A DNA stretch of 64,000 nucleotides from Edaphochlamys debaryana. Taxonomy: Eukaryota > Chlorophyta > Chlorophyceae > Chlamydomonadales. The position numbers were made by a program, and so were the translations under genes. The notes under the pieces were generated by a model that did not search any database, had not been told where the DNA came from, and worked only from the letters and a program-made list of their open reading frames with translations. Shown here piece after piece: positions 1-12,900 of this stretch (position 1 is the first letter of the stretch; each line of letters opens with the position of its first letter). Where the stretch lies: positions 1 through 64,000 of the forward strand of contig JAEHOE010000071.1 in NCBI GenBank assembly GCA_016858145.1, read 5' to 3'.

Positions 1-87
1 ACGCGGCCATACAGAGGTCAACGGGACGCCAGGTCCAATCCAGCGGATAGGCACTCCCACCCCTCCGCCTCCCTCCCCAACCCCCAC

Positions 88-3000
88 CTCCACAACCGCC
101 AGAACCGCTGCGCTCAGCTCCTTGCCGCCGTACAGGTTGTTGGCCGAGAGGGTGGCGGCGCCGTTGGCCGGGGGATCGCCAAAGCACTCGCAGTGGGTGG
201 CCTTGCAGGCTGGGGGCAGGGTGGGGGAGGAGGGAGACAGGGGGGGCAAGGGGAAGAGTGAGAAGGTGACGACCGGAGAGGGAGAGCTTGCAAGGGAAAG
301 AGCGGGCCACGGGGGCCAAGGGGCCATCTCTATCCACCGTTTTGGCGCTATGGAATCCCTCCGTTGCCTCCCCGGTACAGCTACCCTCTCACCCGCCGGG
401 TTGGTGTGGAAGGGCCCCGCCCCTGAAGCCAGAACGTACTTCCCGGGCTTGTCGCACTTGACCAACACGTCAGCCCTGTGTGGGCGGAGGAGGGGCGAGG
501 GAGGCCGGTGTTGCAATGGCGGCGTGCACTACACCAGGGAGCTCGAGCAGGGTCGCAGAGGATCCAACTCGGTAGCTGTTGGGGGGCCCCAGAGTACCGG
601 TAACTAGGTGCAGGAGGGAGCATGTCATGAGGCGAGCAGGACACAGGAAAGCGAGGTGCTGCGAGGGCTTGGGCAGCCCTGGAGCACCAAGGTAGATCTG
701 GCCCCCCGGCGAGTGAGGGCGAAGTGCGTGAAGCCTTGTGTGACAGCGACCAGGACCCGTAGCTTTCCGCGAAGACACTCGATAATGTTAATGCAGTAAC
801 GGCTCCATCCAACCCGGTAGTTACGGTGCCGTACCTGTTGGCTGGGCCCAAGATCACGTCGCTGAAGGAGGGGGAGGACTTGCTGGCTCCCGGCGGGCGG
901 GAGACCAGGCGGCGGGGGACCTTGGGAAGCGGCACTCCATCTCGTGCCAGCAGCCAGAAGCTGGGGGAAGGTGGGGTGGAGGAACGCGGGGTTGTGGGGG
1001 AGCGTACCGGTGTGAAGCCTAAGGGGAGAGCCCAAGCTGCGTACGCGAGGTCGGCCCCAGCACTACCCCGGCACTCACTGGCAGCCCTCGGCGGGAGTGA
1101 GGGTGCCATTGTCGCTGACCTGGGGGTTATGCATGGGGAGGGCCTGATGATGGAAGAGGTCGAACCCCGAGTACGAGGAAAAGGGCCGTATGGGAAGGAG
1201 CTGGAGAGGCACAGCCGCCGACAGGCCGCAAGGCGGGGTGTACACAACCGGGCGGGAACCACATGTGGATGGACCTGTGTGTCCAAGTACGACAGCACTG
1301 TCTGTACGGAAGAGGGTACAGCAGGATCTCATACCTTCTGGAAAGTCACGTCGAGCCACTTCATGGTAAGCGTGTTCAGCAGCTCCCAGCGCGTGTAGCT
1401 GTTGATATGGGGAGGGGGCCGAGGCAAAGGGCGGGCGGGCGGGCGGGGGAAGGGGAACTGGCAGACGAGGCAACGCGAAAAACAGGCCAGCAGAGCGCAG
1501 ACCCAGGTTCCGTTCCAAACAATCGGGCGGGCGGGGGACCGAGCGAAGTGACAGTGGGGTTAGAATACGTCAACGTTGCGCCGTGATGTGTGCGCAGGGC
1601 GTGGGTGACCGTGGGGTGCAGTGATTATGGCACGCAGTGGGGCTGAGACTGGCGTTACGCGGTGGGGCTGGTGCCTGGTGTGCCGTGCTCTCGGCGCCCA
1701 CAGTTACAGGTTCGAAGGACAAGAGCAATCAAGGAACAGCGCTGTAGTACCTACTACGGCATGTCGTACACGTACGGCAGCACTCACGTCTTCTCAGTGA
1801 GGAAGATCTTGGGCTGGAACGCCCCGTTGACCAGGACCCAGTCCCGGCCGGCGGGGTTGGAGAACTTGGGCACGCTCGTCCCACCCACGTTGTCGTACAG
1901 CAGAGGGGAGGCCAGGTCAGGCCCGCTCGAGAGGCCCAGGAAGCTGCGGCAACGTAAAGGTACGGCAAGGTGATGCAAGCAACATGGCTACATGGCAGGC
2001 AGGGACGCCGCCTCCACTCGTGGGCAGCGCAGCCGGGGCATAATGCGGCTCACGCGAGGCTGTCGTCATCTGGATCCCCGGCGGTGGTTAGGTTCCGGAA
2101 CCAGATTCCGTAGAACTGGATTATGAATGCCTCCTCCAGGGGCTGGCGCTTGAGGAGCTGACGGGAGGGGGAGGGGGGAAGGGCCCGGTGGGGAGGGGGG
2201 GAGGAGGGGGAGGAGGGGAGGGAGGTGTGAGGAAGGAAGCGGAGGGCGTGGGAGGCTGTGGGTGCTCAAGAGGAGGGGGAGGGCTGAGAACTAAACCCTT
2301 CGTTTATTGCACGTCGACTGCCAACCGGGTAGGCAAGCCTGAGGTGGTCGCGTAAGCCTTTGCGCTGAGGCCGGCGGGCTCTGCCCGTCTCACCTCAATC
2401 AAGCGGTCGCACTCCCTCTTGTTGTTCTTGCCGTTGGGCTCGTATAGGTCACAAAGGCCTAGACAGGGGCCATCATGCATGGACACAGGGCAGATTGTGT
2501 ATGGGTCGAGATGCGTGCCCATGTACGTCCATGGGGACGGCACGTGGTTGGGGACGGTTGGGGTCGGTGAGACCTCCAGGGCCCATCCAGGGCCCAGCGC
2601 CCAAGCCAGCGTCGGGCTCATGGGGCCTAGATGAGGCGCGGAGGCCACTTGCACGAGGGGCTCTTTCTCGCCAGCGAGGGGCGGGGGCTCCGTATCAGCT
2701 AGTACTGGTAATGCCCCACCGTACTAGCTAGTACTGGTATCAGCTAGTACTGGTAATGCCCAACCGTTGGGGGCACCAGGGCCTAGCGCCCCTTGACACC
2801 TGGTAGCGACGCACCGTTGGGGAGCCATGACTCGGGGATGATGAGGGGCGCAGCGCTGGTTGGGGTCTGGATGCCCACGGATCCGTGCTGGTGGGGGTGG
2901 TACCTGACAGGGGAGGGAAGGGGGGGAGAGGGAAGGAGTGAGGGCGGGAAGGCCGACTGAGATTGAAGAGGAGGGCCAGCCGTGCAGAGGTTGCTTGAGA

Positions 3001-4791
3001 GGGGCAGGTTGAGAGCGGGTGAGCAGGGAGGCAGGAGGCATGGCTTGGGGTGTTGGGTGGGGGTGGTAGAAGCTTGGAATACTCACCAACCGACGCCCGG
3101 CGCGTGGGCCTCGAGGGGGTACGTGTACCGCAGTGTGGCCCCGGGGCTCTGCCGTATGCCGTAGTGCAGGGCTCCGTGGGGACCAGTGAGCGGGCGGGCG
3201 CTGGCGAGGACGTTGTCGCCCGTTAGCTGGGGTGGGTGGGAACGCAAGGGAGATGGAGCGGGGCGTGGTCGATCCGCAAGTACAGCCAATTGATCTGCCG
3301 TACCCACCTGGCAGATTTGCTCTGAGCTGGTGTTGGCGCTACAGTAGTACTGCTGGACGGTTGGTGGCGGCGGCGGGAAGCCGGCGTTGGGGGAGTCGGG
3401 CTCACAGATGTTCTCCACAGAGGTGGCCCCCGGGTCGACCTGGGGGCGGGAGGTGACGCAGGGGTTCGCGGGGGAAGACAGCACACCAATGGGGTCAAGG
3501 GATCGCTTACGTACACCGGCGGCATGGGTGCGCTTGAGGACAGTTGAGGTGGTGGTGGAGGGCGGTGCCAAGTCATCATGACGGCTATGTTGGCTGTGGG
3601 AAGCACGGAGGCATCGGAAGCGCCCGGTTCGACAGAAGCAGCAGCCTCCCCTTGACCCAGGGGCTGAGGCTGGTAAGAACTAGGTGGAAGAGATACAGAA
3701 GGGCTGATTGCCCAAGGAGGCTCGCTGCTTACCCTCAGGCCGTGCGTGTGGATGTTGGTCCACTCAAAGTTCTCTGGGCCGTTGGTGAAGGCCGGCGCGT
3801 CCACCCCGGGCACCGCGGGGCAGGTGGAGAAGGACTGGAAGGGCAGCCTGGGGGTGTGGGATGAGGCGTTGGGGTTAGGACTGGAAAGGCAGCCTGGGTG
3901 TGCGGTGACGAAGGCGGGGGGTTGCCGACAGTGGGAGGACGGGGAGGAGGGGTCCATGCGAGGTCGATGCAGAAGGACGTGCTCTCCTATCCGCGCCGAC
4001 CGCCCCTCCCACCAACCTGTTGGTGATCTCGAGGCTGAAGAAGGAGCACACAGTGTCAAGGATAATCGCGGGGGCCTGTGTGATGGGGGTGTAAGGCCGC
4101 GGGGGCCGGAGGCACGGGGTTACGAGGCCTTAGGTAGCGAGCGCACGGGTCCGCCAGCACGCCAGCAGCCCCGCACATCCCAGGGACACGCCAAACTGCG
4201 TCGCACCCGCCCCAGCGGCCCCACGCACCTGCAGCTCGCAGTCGTTGACCTGCTCTACGGAGTAGCGGGGGGCGGTTAAGGACAGAGACGTGCTCCCACC
4301 CAGGGACAGCTGCGACCAAAGGGAGGGGAGGAGCGTTGGGCTTGGGTTTGGGGGTTGCTTAGGGGACTGCAGCAAACGTGCGGCGAGGCGGGGGCAAAGG
4401 TGCCTGGGCCAGCCCAGAACCCCCGACCCGCGACCCAACAAGCGCCTAGCGCCAGGCCCTGCTCCTGTTGCCCCCACACCGACTAGCTTAACCCTCTCAC
4501 GTGGATGTTGGATGGCTCCATGAGGATGCGGGCGGTGTCGTTATCGAGCAGGCGAAGGCGGGGGTAGCGGGTCAGCAGCGGGGGGCGGATGGGCACGTGG
4601 ATCTCGGGCAGCGCATGCGATACGGGCGCACGAGGCGGGGGTGGGGGGTGGGCGGTGGCGAGCGCGAGGGGGAGGGAGGCGCAGGCGGCGAGGACGAGGA
4701 GGAGGGAGAGGAGGGGGAGGCGGGGCGCGGGGCGCGCTCGGAGGAGGCTGTGGGCCGGCGGGGCCATTCTGGCTGGTCGGCCAACGCCCAT
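88..4791 (-). CDS. Secreted multicopper oxidase (laccase-like), 3' end outside window
   Basis: Multicopper oxidases couple one-electron oxidation of phenols or metals to reduction of O2 to water. Exons in transcript order: 4501-4791, 4229-4309, 4017-4075, 3733-3847, 3308-3439, 3087-3226, 2815-2903, 2394-2458, 2054-2157, 1788-1943, 1335-1398, 1079-1143, 835-960, 393-475, 88-209. They join in phase to give 564 residues. A hydrophobic signal peptide (about residues 23-46) implies secretion. Two trinuclear-copper motifs are visible: NIHTHGL (about 175-181) and WYHPHQHG (about 273-280), split across exons at 3087/2903. The second cupredoxin domain shows WVLVNGAFQPKI, CHFWLLARDGVPL and ADVLVKCDKPGKYVL. 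The C-terminal domain with the HCH type-1 copper motif must lie left of position 1, so copper loading cannot be fully judged. The substrate is unknown; laccase, ferroxidase and bilirubin-oxidase-like roles are all possible. The start at 4791 was chosen because it precedes the signal peptide; an internal Met at residue 9 is an alternative. Confidence 0.85.
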
Positions 4792-6959
4792 GCGCAGCAG
4801 GGGCCGTCTGCACTAGGGGCAGTGGCGCCCGCGCTGCACGGCGGACGGCTCTGGAGGGGCAGGGGAGCGACGGTGTTGACTTGTGAAGTTCTGCAGCGAC
4901 CAGGGACTTAAATAGCGGTGGCAACGGCTGCTCCCAGACTGGGAGAGATTCGCTCGAGTCGAACCCCGCCAGAAACAGGCGCGAGGCACAGCAAGTCAGG
5001 CACGGCGGGTGCGTGGGAGCAGTTGGTTCCCGGGATCTGCCGAGACTCCAACCGACGAGCGCATCGAGGCAACCCGGATAGCTATTGGAAGAGCAGAAGC
5101 ATCAAAGGAGATACCCGTGTTGCCTGCAAGCGAAGTAGTGTACTGTCCGTGAGGAGGTATGTCCAACCAGTGGCAAAGGCCAAGAACCTTGGCACACGCA
5201 CTGGCGGTCCGCAGACGGGGCCAAGAAGAGCGCACCAACCACAGCCGGGACGAGATCGACACGGGGGGCGAGGCAGCCTCAACCTTTCTCAACTTACACT
5301 CTTTCGCAGGCCTCAGCCAACGGCCAGAGCAATTCTAGGAAGCCGCGTCCCCGCGGACGATGAGTGCATGCAGGTGCGGTCTCCGTTCTATGTCTCTCGT
5401 GGATGAAGGGGACGGACTCTCGAATTCGGCAAGCTCTGGGCAACCTTGCGCCACAAACCGGAGCCGACTAGTTCTCCAAGCCTCAACTCAGGGGGTCAGG
5501 ATCCCGAAACGAAAGAGAGAAGCGACTAGACCATCAACCCCCTCTTCACTTTATTATATGCCCTTAGCACGGTCCGCACGCACGCTGCCCCTCCCAACCA
5601 AAACCTCCAAACACTCCCAGCTCTCGCTCTACTCTCGGCAGAAGGGCGAAGTCGTGCACACATTCGCTCACGAAAGGTACCGGCTGCACTGCCGTGCCAA
5701 GCCTACAGCATTTCAATCGGCATACCACCCCCAGGCGATCCGAGAACGACAGAAGCTAATATAGCGCTAGCCATGCATAGAGCGGTGTGGGCCGGCATAA
5801 CAGCACCAGCCCCCCCGCGCCTCATAAAAGCCGACGCCCGCGTAAGATCTTTTGTTTTGATTTTGGCGGGGCCCGTCTTTCGAGCCTCGCAAGTACCCCA
5901 CAAACGAATTGACAGAAAGAGGTAACCCGCCGACCCTAAGGCCCGGAGCAGCCCCAAACAGCACACTCAATACGCTTTTGAGGCCCCAGCAACACGACCA
6001 CACCGCGCACAGACACACGACCCTGCTAAAGCAATCGTCTTCTCTCTTGTTTGCTGGTGCATGCACCCGCAATCCGCTGTCTCCAGCACCGCAGCCCCCT
6101 CTGCAAATCAAGCCGCCCGCATCACAGCGAGAGCACTTGCCGGTAGGATGGATAGATGGATGGATAGGTGGGGCCTGTCCCCTCCGGATGATCCGCCTTC
6201 TTCTTTCTTTTTGCCCGCGGTCTCGTCAGACCGGTTCTCCCGAGCCCAGCAATGCGCCAAACGTCGTCCGGTCTGAAAGTGAAGCACATCCCCAAGCCGT
6301 CGCATTAGCGCACAGCTTTACTCCTCCTGTCCCATTTCCTTAGACATTGTCCTCCTCGCCAATTCATCGTACAGTCCCCCGAGACAAGAGGCCCCCGAAA
6401 CCGACCAAAGCAACAGCCGAGGCAGTGGCGCGTGCAAAAACCGAGGAGGCACATGTGAGAATCCAACGCAAAAGACGGGAAGGAGTTCACAGGCCCCATC
6501 ATAGCAACTCGCCAGTCCCCGCAAGTGCACAACGGTGAGGGGTCCCAAAGAGTCACGCAACATCACGCGGAGTCAAACACGAGTCAAGCGAGTCAATGCA
6601 GCGCCCGAGTAGGATGAGCCCCGCAAGTCCGACCGTGTCACTGGTCACACCACATCACCTCCGTCTCAGCCCGAACATGTATGCAACCTGTGGCCAGCCG
6701 GCACATGGACAAAAACCGCCCGTCACCCCTCGCACCCCGCGGGTCGCGCCTTCCATCTCCATGTGTTCGCGCCTCCTCCGGAATCTCTCCTGGTCTCGCA
6801 GCGTGCCAAACAGCAACTCACGCCCGTTCTTCCCAGTTATCGACTCCCTCCAACTCCTAGCTTGTTGCTGCTCCCGGCTCCAGGCACCCCACACCTCGCC
6901 ACACCACCGCAACCGGGTGCAGCAGCAGCAGCAGCAGCAGCTGCAGCTGCAGCTGTTGC
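4792..6959. other. Intergenic region: oxidase upstream sequence and PP2C 3' flank
   Basis: No coding region could be supported here. The part next to 4791 should hold the oxidase promoter and the part next to 6959 the PP2C 3' UTR. Base composition is less GC-extreme than in the genes, with AT-richer patches around 5540-5560 and 5820-5870. Open frames on both strands lack family motifs and coding-like composition. Confidence 0.5.
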
Positions 6960-6960
6960 T
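6916..6960. repeat. CAG/CTG trinucleotide tract in the PP2C 3' region
   Basis: About eight consecutive CAG units are followed by CTGCAG units, ending just below the PP2C stop codon at 6960-6962. On the transcript (minus) strand the tract reads as CTG and CAG units in the 3' UTR. It is a simple-sequence tract prone to length change. Confidence 0.85.
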
Positions 6961-9900
6961 CACTCGGGCACGGATGGCGTGGGCCCCAGCAGATCGCTCG
7001 AGGGTCGCGAGGGGCTGTGTCCTGCGCCGCCTTGCGCCACGCTCAGCATCCCGATGTGGCCATTCCCAATCGTCGCGCTGCCGCCATTCGCCGTCGCCAG
7101 CTCGTTGCTCATGTTGCTGCTGGTGCGCCTCAGAACGCTAAAGCTCTGACGACGAACGATCTGCTTGCGGCCCAGCCGTAGCACGAGGGCCGTAATGTTG
7201 TCCAGCGACCCGAGCCGACATGCGCGGTGCGTGACCTCGCGTGCGGCGTCGATGCAGCTGTTGCTGCTCGAGAGCAGCCTCACCGCGGTCTTGCACGCCT
7301 CGCTGTTCGTCATGCGATCGAACACGCCGTCGCAGCCGAGCAGCAGCATGTGTCGATCGTCGGTAACATCGAAGCTGAATTCGTCGGGCTCGCAGGTCAG
7401 CATGAAACCGCTGCTCGAAGCCACCGACGCCATAGCCGGGAGCGTGGTCGACGCGTTTGAGGTCGCGCCCCCGCCGTTCGAAAAGGCGCGGAAAGGCGGA
7501 CCGGCTCCAGGCGACATTGCTCCAGCTGCGGCAGCTGCAGCCTCGGGCGTCGCGAAGCTGCTCGTCTGCGGCTTCGTGTGTGCGGGCATGGTTGCGCAAC
7601 GCGCGAAGGCCGAGCCCTCGGGTAGCGATACCGACCGGCCGTGCTGCGGCGGCGAGGTGCCGGCAGAGCCCAGCGGAGGCGGTACAGGCGCGCCGCCGTT
7701 GGAGACTCGCGCATCCGTCGCCGCCAGGACCGCCTCCAGCGCTGGGTTCGACGGCGCCGCCGCCTTCCCGTTCCCGTTTGCGCTGCCGTGGCCGTTGCAG
7801 TGCCCGTTCGGGCTCCCGTGGCCGTTACAGAGCCCACCGCAGTGCCCGTTGCCGTGCCCGTTGGCGGCGGCGCCGCCGGCCTCCTCCGACAGCGACGGCG
7901 CCGTCAGCCCAGCGGCGTCCTCCGCCTCCGCCACCATGCCGTTTCCGCTGGCGGCGGCGCTGGGCGCCGCTGAGCTCGCCGACAGCCCCGCCGCCATCCC
8001 CGACGTCGCGTACGAACACGTGTACATGCAGGACGCGCTCACTGCATCCACCACCTCGGCGTCCACGTCAGCAACCTCCGCATCAGCGTCGGCCTGGGCC
8101 GGCGCGGCGGGCGGCGACGGCGGCCGCACCTCCATCGGGCCACCTTCATCTCCCACGCCCACGCCCGCGCCGCCGCTGCTGTTCACGCGGGCTCCCGCCC
8201 CCGCCCCCGCCCCCGCCCCCACGGGGCTGCCCAGCCCCTGCTGCTGCTGCTGCGTGGGAGAGAGCAGCGCCGCGACGTCGCCGCTGCCCAGCTCCGCAAT
8301 GCCGCCCAGGCCGCCGGCGCCCAGCGAGGCCCCCAGCGACAGGGAGCCCAGCGTGGAGGAGCGCTGCAGGGCCTTAACGCCCGCGTGCCCCAGAGCCTTG
8401 GTAACGCCCAGCAGCTTGGAGCCGTCCTGGGGCGGTAGCGGTGGGTGGGGGGCGCGGCAGGGCGGGGAACAAGCGTCAGGAAAGTCCAGGCAGTAGCGGT
8501 GATGGACGAGCCAGCAAGGTCGACGCTCAGTGACAGGCGGGGGCAGGGGCGCGCTCCAAGCATGGGCTGACGGCAACAACAACAAACATTACAGGCAACC
8601 CCAAGCTCAAGCCCCACCTGCGGGCAGGGGAGCACCACGTAGCTGCCGCAGCCGCTCAGCTCCGCGCCCGCTCCGATGACCCGCTCCCGCTCCCTCGTGT
8701 CGGCCAGGTTGTGGTCCGTGGTCACCTGCAGGGCGGGGGGCAGGGTGCGTCAGCGTCCCGGGGGTCTCAGTCCTTTCCCAAGAGGAGCCCCGGTCCCAGC
8801 AGGGCCCAAGAGGACCCAAGCGGTCCCGCGAGGTCCCGGTCCTGGTCCCAAGAGGACCCAATGGGTCCCGGTACCAACAGGGCCCGCGAGGTCCCGGTCC
8901 TGGTCCCGAGCGTCAGCATCCCCACGGCGCAGGGCGGACGCCAGAGCCCCCGGAGGTAAGAGCGAATTCCGAGTTGGGTTGCGGGACGCAAAAGCGGCGA
9001 CCAGCCCAGACGGCCCCGACCCTGCCCCGCCTGCCCGAGCCCAACCAACTCCAACCGCCTGGCCTCACCTGAATCGTCTTTTCCTCGACCCAGTCGTACA
9101 GGATGCACCTGCAGCAGTCGTACAGGTCCACCGTCAGTCAGCAGCCTTAGTCATGCAAGGGGCCCTCCGCCGTCCCCTGCACTCCAACCCCACCGCTACA
9201 GACAACCACCAACCGCCACACGGCCCTAGGCATGTCTGCCCCTCCCTTTGTCGCACACCTGAAGTCGCCCGTGTTCACCCCACCGCCCTCCCCCTTCCCG
9301 TAAATCTCCCCCACCGTATTCCCTCTATTTTCCCTCCCCACACACCTACAGTCGCCCGTGTTGACCACAGTGACCCGGTTGTCCACCAACAGCACCGCAT
9401 TGACTGTGGTGCCGCTGTTGTGGCCCAGGGCCGTGAGCTCCTCATCGATACGGTGGAGGGCGGCGCGCATGGCGGCAGCGGGGTGGGACCTGGGTTGGAG
9501 AGGGGTGGGGTGGGGTGGGGAGGGGTGGGGGCTGTTGACGGGCCAAGAGCGGCGAAACTGTGGGCGCACGGCGAGGGGCGCGTGCAGGGAGAAAGCAGGA
9601 ATGTTCGGCCCCTCCGACAGCGCTGCAGGGTTTGGCCCCCCGTAGTGCCTATAATGAGACCGTGTTGGTATGGCACCGTTTTTGACAGCAGCCGCGACCG
9701 CCGAAGCGCACGGCAGCTGCTTCGAACGATGCCCACAGGACGCCCTAGTACTTCCCTCACAACCCTGCCCAAGAGAACAAGCGCCCATGCCGTGTGGTGG
9801 TGTCTGGCCCCTCCGACAGCGCCGCAGGGTCTAGCCCCCCGTAGTGCCTATAATGAGACCGTGTTGGTATGGCACCGTTTTTGACAGCAGCCGCGACCGC

Positions 9901-12900
9901 CGAGGCGCACGGCAGCTGCTTCGAACGATGCCCACAGGACGCCCTAAAACATCCCTCAGACCCCTGCCCAAGAGAACAAGCGCCCATGCCGTGTGGTGGT
10001 GTCTGGCCCCTCCGACAGCGCTGCAGGGTCTAGCCCCCCGTAGTGCCTATAATGAGACCGTGCTGGTATGGCACCGTTTTTGACAGCAGCCGCGACCGCC
10101 GAGGCGCACGGCAGCTGCTTCGAACGATGCCCACAGGACGCCCTAAAACATCCCTCAGACCCCTGCCCAAGAGAACAAGCGCCCATGCCGTATGGTGGTG
10201 TCTGGCCCCTCCGACAGCGCTGCAGGGTCTAGCCCCCCGTAGTGCCTATAATGAGACCGTGCTGGTATGGCACCGTTTTTGACAGCAGCCGCGACCGCCG
10301 AGGCGCACGGCAGCTGCTTCGAACGATGCCCACAGGACGCCCTAAAACATCCCTCAGACCCCTGCCCAAGAGAACAAGCGCCCATGCCGTGTGGTGGTGT
10401 CTGGCCCCTCCGACAGCGCTGCAGGGTCTAGCCCCCCGTAGTGCCTATAATGAGACCGTGTTGGTATGGCACCGTTTTTGACAGCAGCCGCGACCGCCGT
10501 GGCGCACGGCAGCTGCTTCGAACGATGCCCACAGGACGCCCTAAAACATCCCTCAGACCCCTGCCCCAGAGAACAAGCGCCCATGCCGTATGGTGGTGTC
10601 TGGCCCCTCCGACAGCGCTGCAGGGTCTAGCCCCCCGTAGTGCCTATAATGAGACCGTGTTGGTATGGCACCGTTTTTGACAGCAGCCGCGACCGCCGAG
10701 GCGCACGGCAGCTGCTTCGAACGATGCCCACAGGACGCCCTAAAACATCCCTCAGACCCCTGCCCAAGAGAACAAGCGCCCATGCCGTGTGGTGGTGTCT
10801 GGCCCCTCCGACAGCGCTGCAGGGTCTAGCCCCCCGTAGTGCCTATAATGAGACCGTGCTGGTATGGCACCGTTTTTGACAGCAGCCGCGACCGCCGAGG
10901 CGCACGGCAGCTGCTTCGAACGATGCCCACAGGACGCCCTAAAACATCCCTCAGACCCCTGCCCAAGAGAACAAGCGCCCATGCCGTGTGGTGGTGTCTG
11001 GCCCCTCCGACAGCGCTGCAGGGTCTAGCCCCCCGTAGTGCCTATAATGAGACCGTGTTGGTATGGCACCGTTTTTGACAGCAGCCGCGACCGCCGAGGC
11101 GCACGGCAGCTGCTTCGAACGATGCCCACAGGACGCCCTAAAACATCCCTCAGACCCCTGCCCAAGAGAACAAGCGCCCATGCCGTGTGGTGGTGTCTGG
11201 CCCCTCCGACAGCGCTGCAGGGTCTAGCCCCCCGTAGTGCCTATAATGAGACCGTGCTGGTATGGCACCGTTTTTGACAGCAGCCGCGACCGCCGAGGCG
11301 CACGGCAGCTGCTTCGAACGATGCCCACAGGACGCCCTAAAACATCCCTCAGACCCCTGCCGAAGAGAACAAGCGCCCATGCCGTGTGGTGGTGTCTGGC
11401 CCCTCCGACAGCGCTGCAGGGTCTAGCCCCCCGTAGTGCCTATAATGAGACCGTGTTGGTATGGCACCGTTTTTGACAGCAGCCGCGACCGCCGAGGCGC
11501 ACGGCAGCTGCTTCGAACGATGCCCACAGGACGCCCTAAAACATCCCTCAGACCCCTGCCCAAGAGAACAAGCGCCCATGCCGTGTGGTGGTGTCTGGCC
11601 CCTCCGACAGCGCTGCAGGGTCTAGCCCCCCGTAGTGCCTATAATGAGACCGTGTTGGTATGGCACCGTTTTTGACAGCAGCCGCGACCGCCGAGGCGCA
11701 CGGCAGCTGCTTCGAACGATGCCCACAGGACGCCCTAAAACATCCCTCAGACCCCTGCCCACGAGAACAAGCGCCCATGCCGTGTGGTGGTGCCTGGCCC
11801 CTCCGACAGCGCTGCAGGGTCTAGCCCCCCGTAGTGCCTGTAATGAGACCGTGTTGGTATGGCACCGTTTTTGACAGCAGCCGCGACCGCCGAGGCGCAC
11901 GGCAGCTGCTTCGAACGATGCCCACAGGACGCCCTAAAACATCCCTCAGACCCCTGCCCAAGAGAACAAGCGCCCATGCCGTATGGTGGTGTCTGGCCCC
12001 TCCGACAGCGCTGCAGGGTCTAGCCCCCCGTAGTGCCTATAATGAGACCGTGTTGGTATGGCACCGTTTTTGACAGCAGCCGCGACCGCCGAGGCGCACG
12101 GCAGCTGCTTCGAACGATGCCCACAGGACGCCCTAAAACATCCCTCAGACCCCTGCCCAAGAGAACAAGCGCCCATGCCGTATGGTGGTGTCTGGCCCCT
12201 CCGACAGCGCTGCAGGGTCTAGCCCCCCGTAGTGCCTATAATGAGACCGTGTTGGTATGGCACCGTTTATGACAGCAGCCGCGACCGCCGAGGGGCCAGG
12301 GAGCTTTGCCCAGGCCCAGGCCCATACCCCAGGGATCTAGATCAAGATCCAACCCTACCTGAGCCTGGGCAGGTCGTTCAGCAGGTAGGCTGGGAACCTC
12401 TCCGCCACGTACTGCACCGCCCCCGTGCCCCCATGGCCGTCCAGCACGCAAGCCAGGCAGGCGCGCGAGCAGTCGTCGAACGGCGCAAACAGGTCCGGGC
12501 CCAGCGCCATGTGTAGCACGTAGTCCTCGCTCTTGGGCTGCCGACCCTGCGGGAACGCAAAGTTGTGTTCATAGCAATGTGAGGAGCAGTGCGCGCATTG
12601 GCACAAGCGCAGGAGCAGCGAGTCTGGCCGCGGGGCGAAGGATGGCGAACGCGAGCTGACCTGGATGCCATAGCAGCCGATCGAGTAGTTGCAGTTGGCG
12701 CCGTAGAGGCCACCATCGCTGTAGGTCTCCTGCACCAGGGTACGCCGGGGCCGGGGATAAGCGGTGAGGCAGGCCGACGCCGACAGCGCGAGTGTCGGAG
12801 GCGCAATTCGAGTCCCCCAAGCAGCTCGCGCTAGCACGTCTCTGCCTCCGGCACCACCGCTACGATATCCTTGCTGTAAGAGGGCGACCCCGACATCAAG

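Noticed and set aside
7165..8496. 443-codon plus-strand open frame
   Set aside because: It is antisense to the last PP2C exon, which has conserved phosphatase motifs and correct splicing; the open frame is a by-product of GC-rich codons.
9844..12272. Series of identical 79-codon plus and 76-codon minus open frames
   Set aside because: They are the same frame repeated every 199 bp in the satellite array, have no protein-family features and lie inside an intron.
9606..12293. CRISPR-like array
   Set aside because: The whole 199-bp unit is conserved with no variable spacers, and the genome is eukaryotic.
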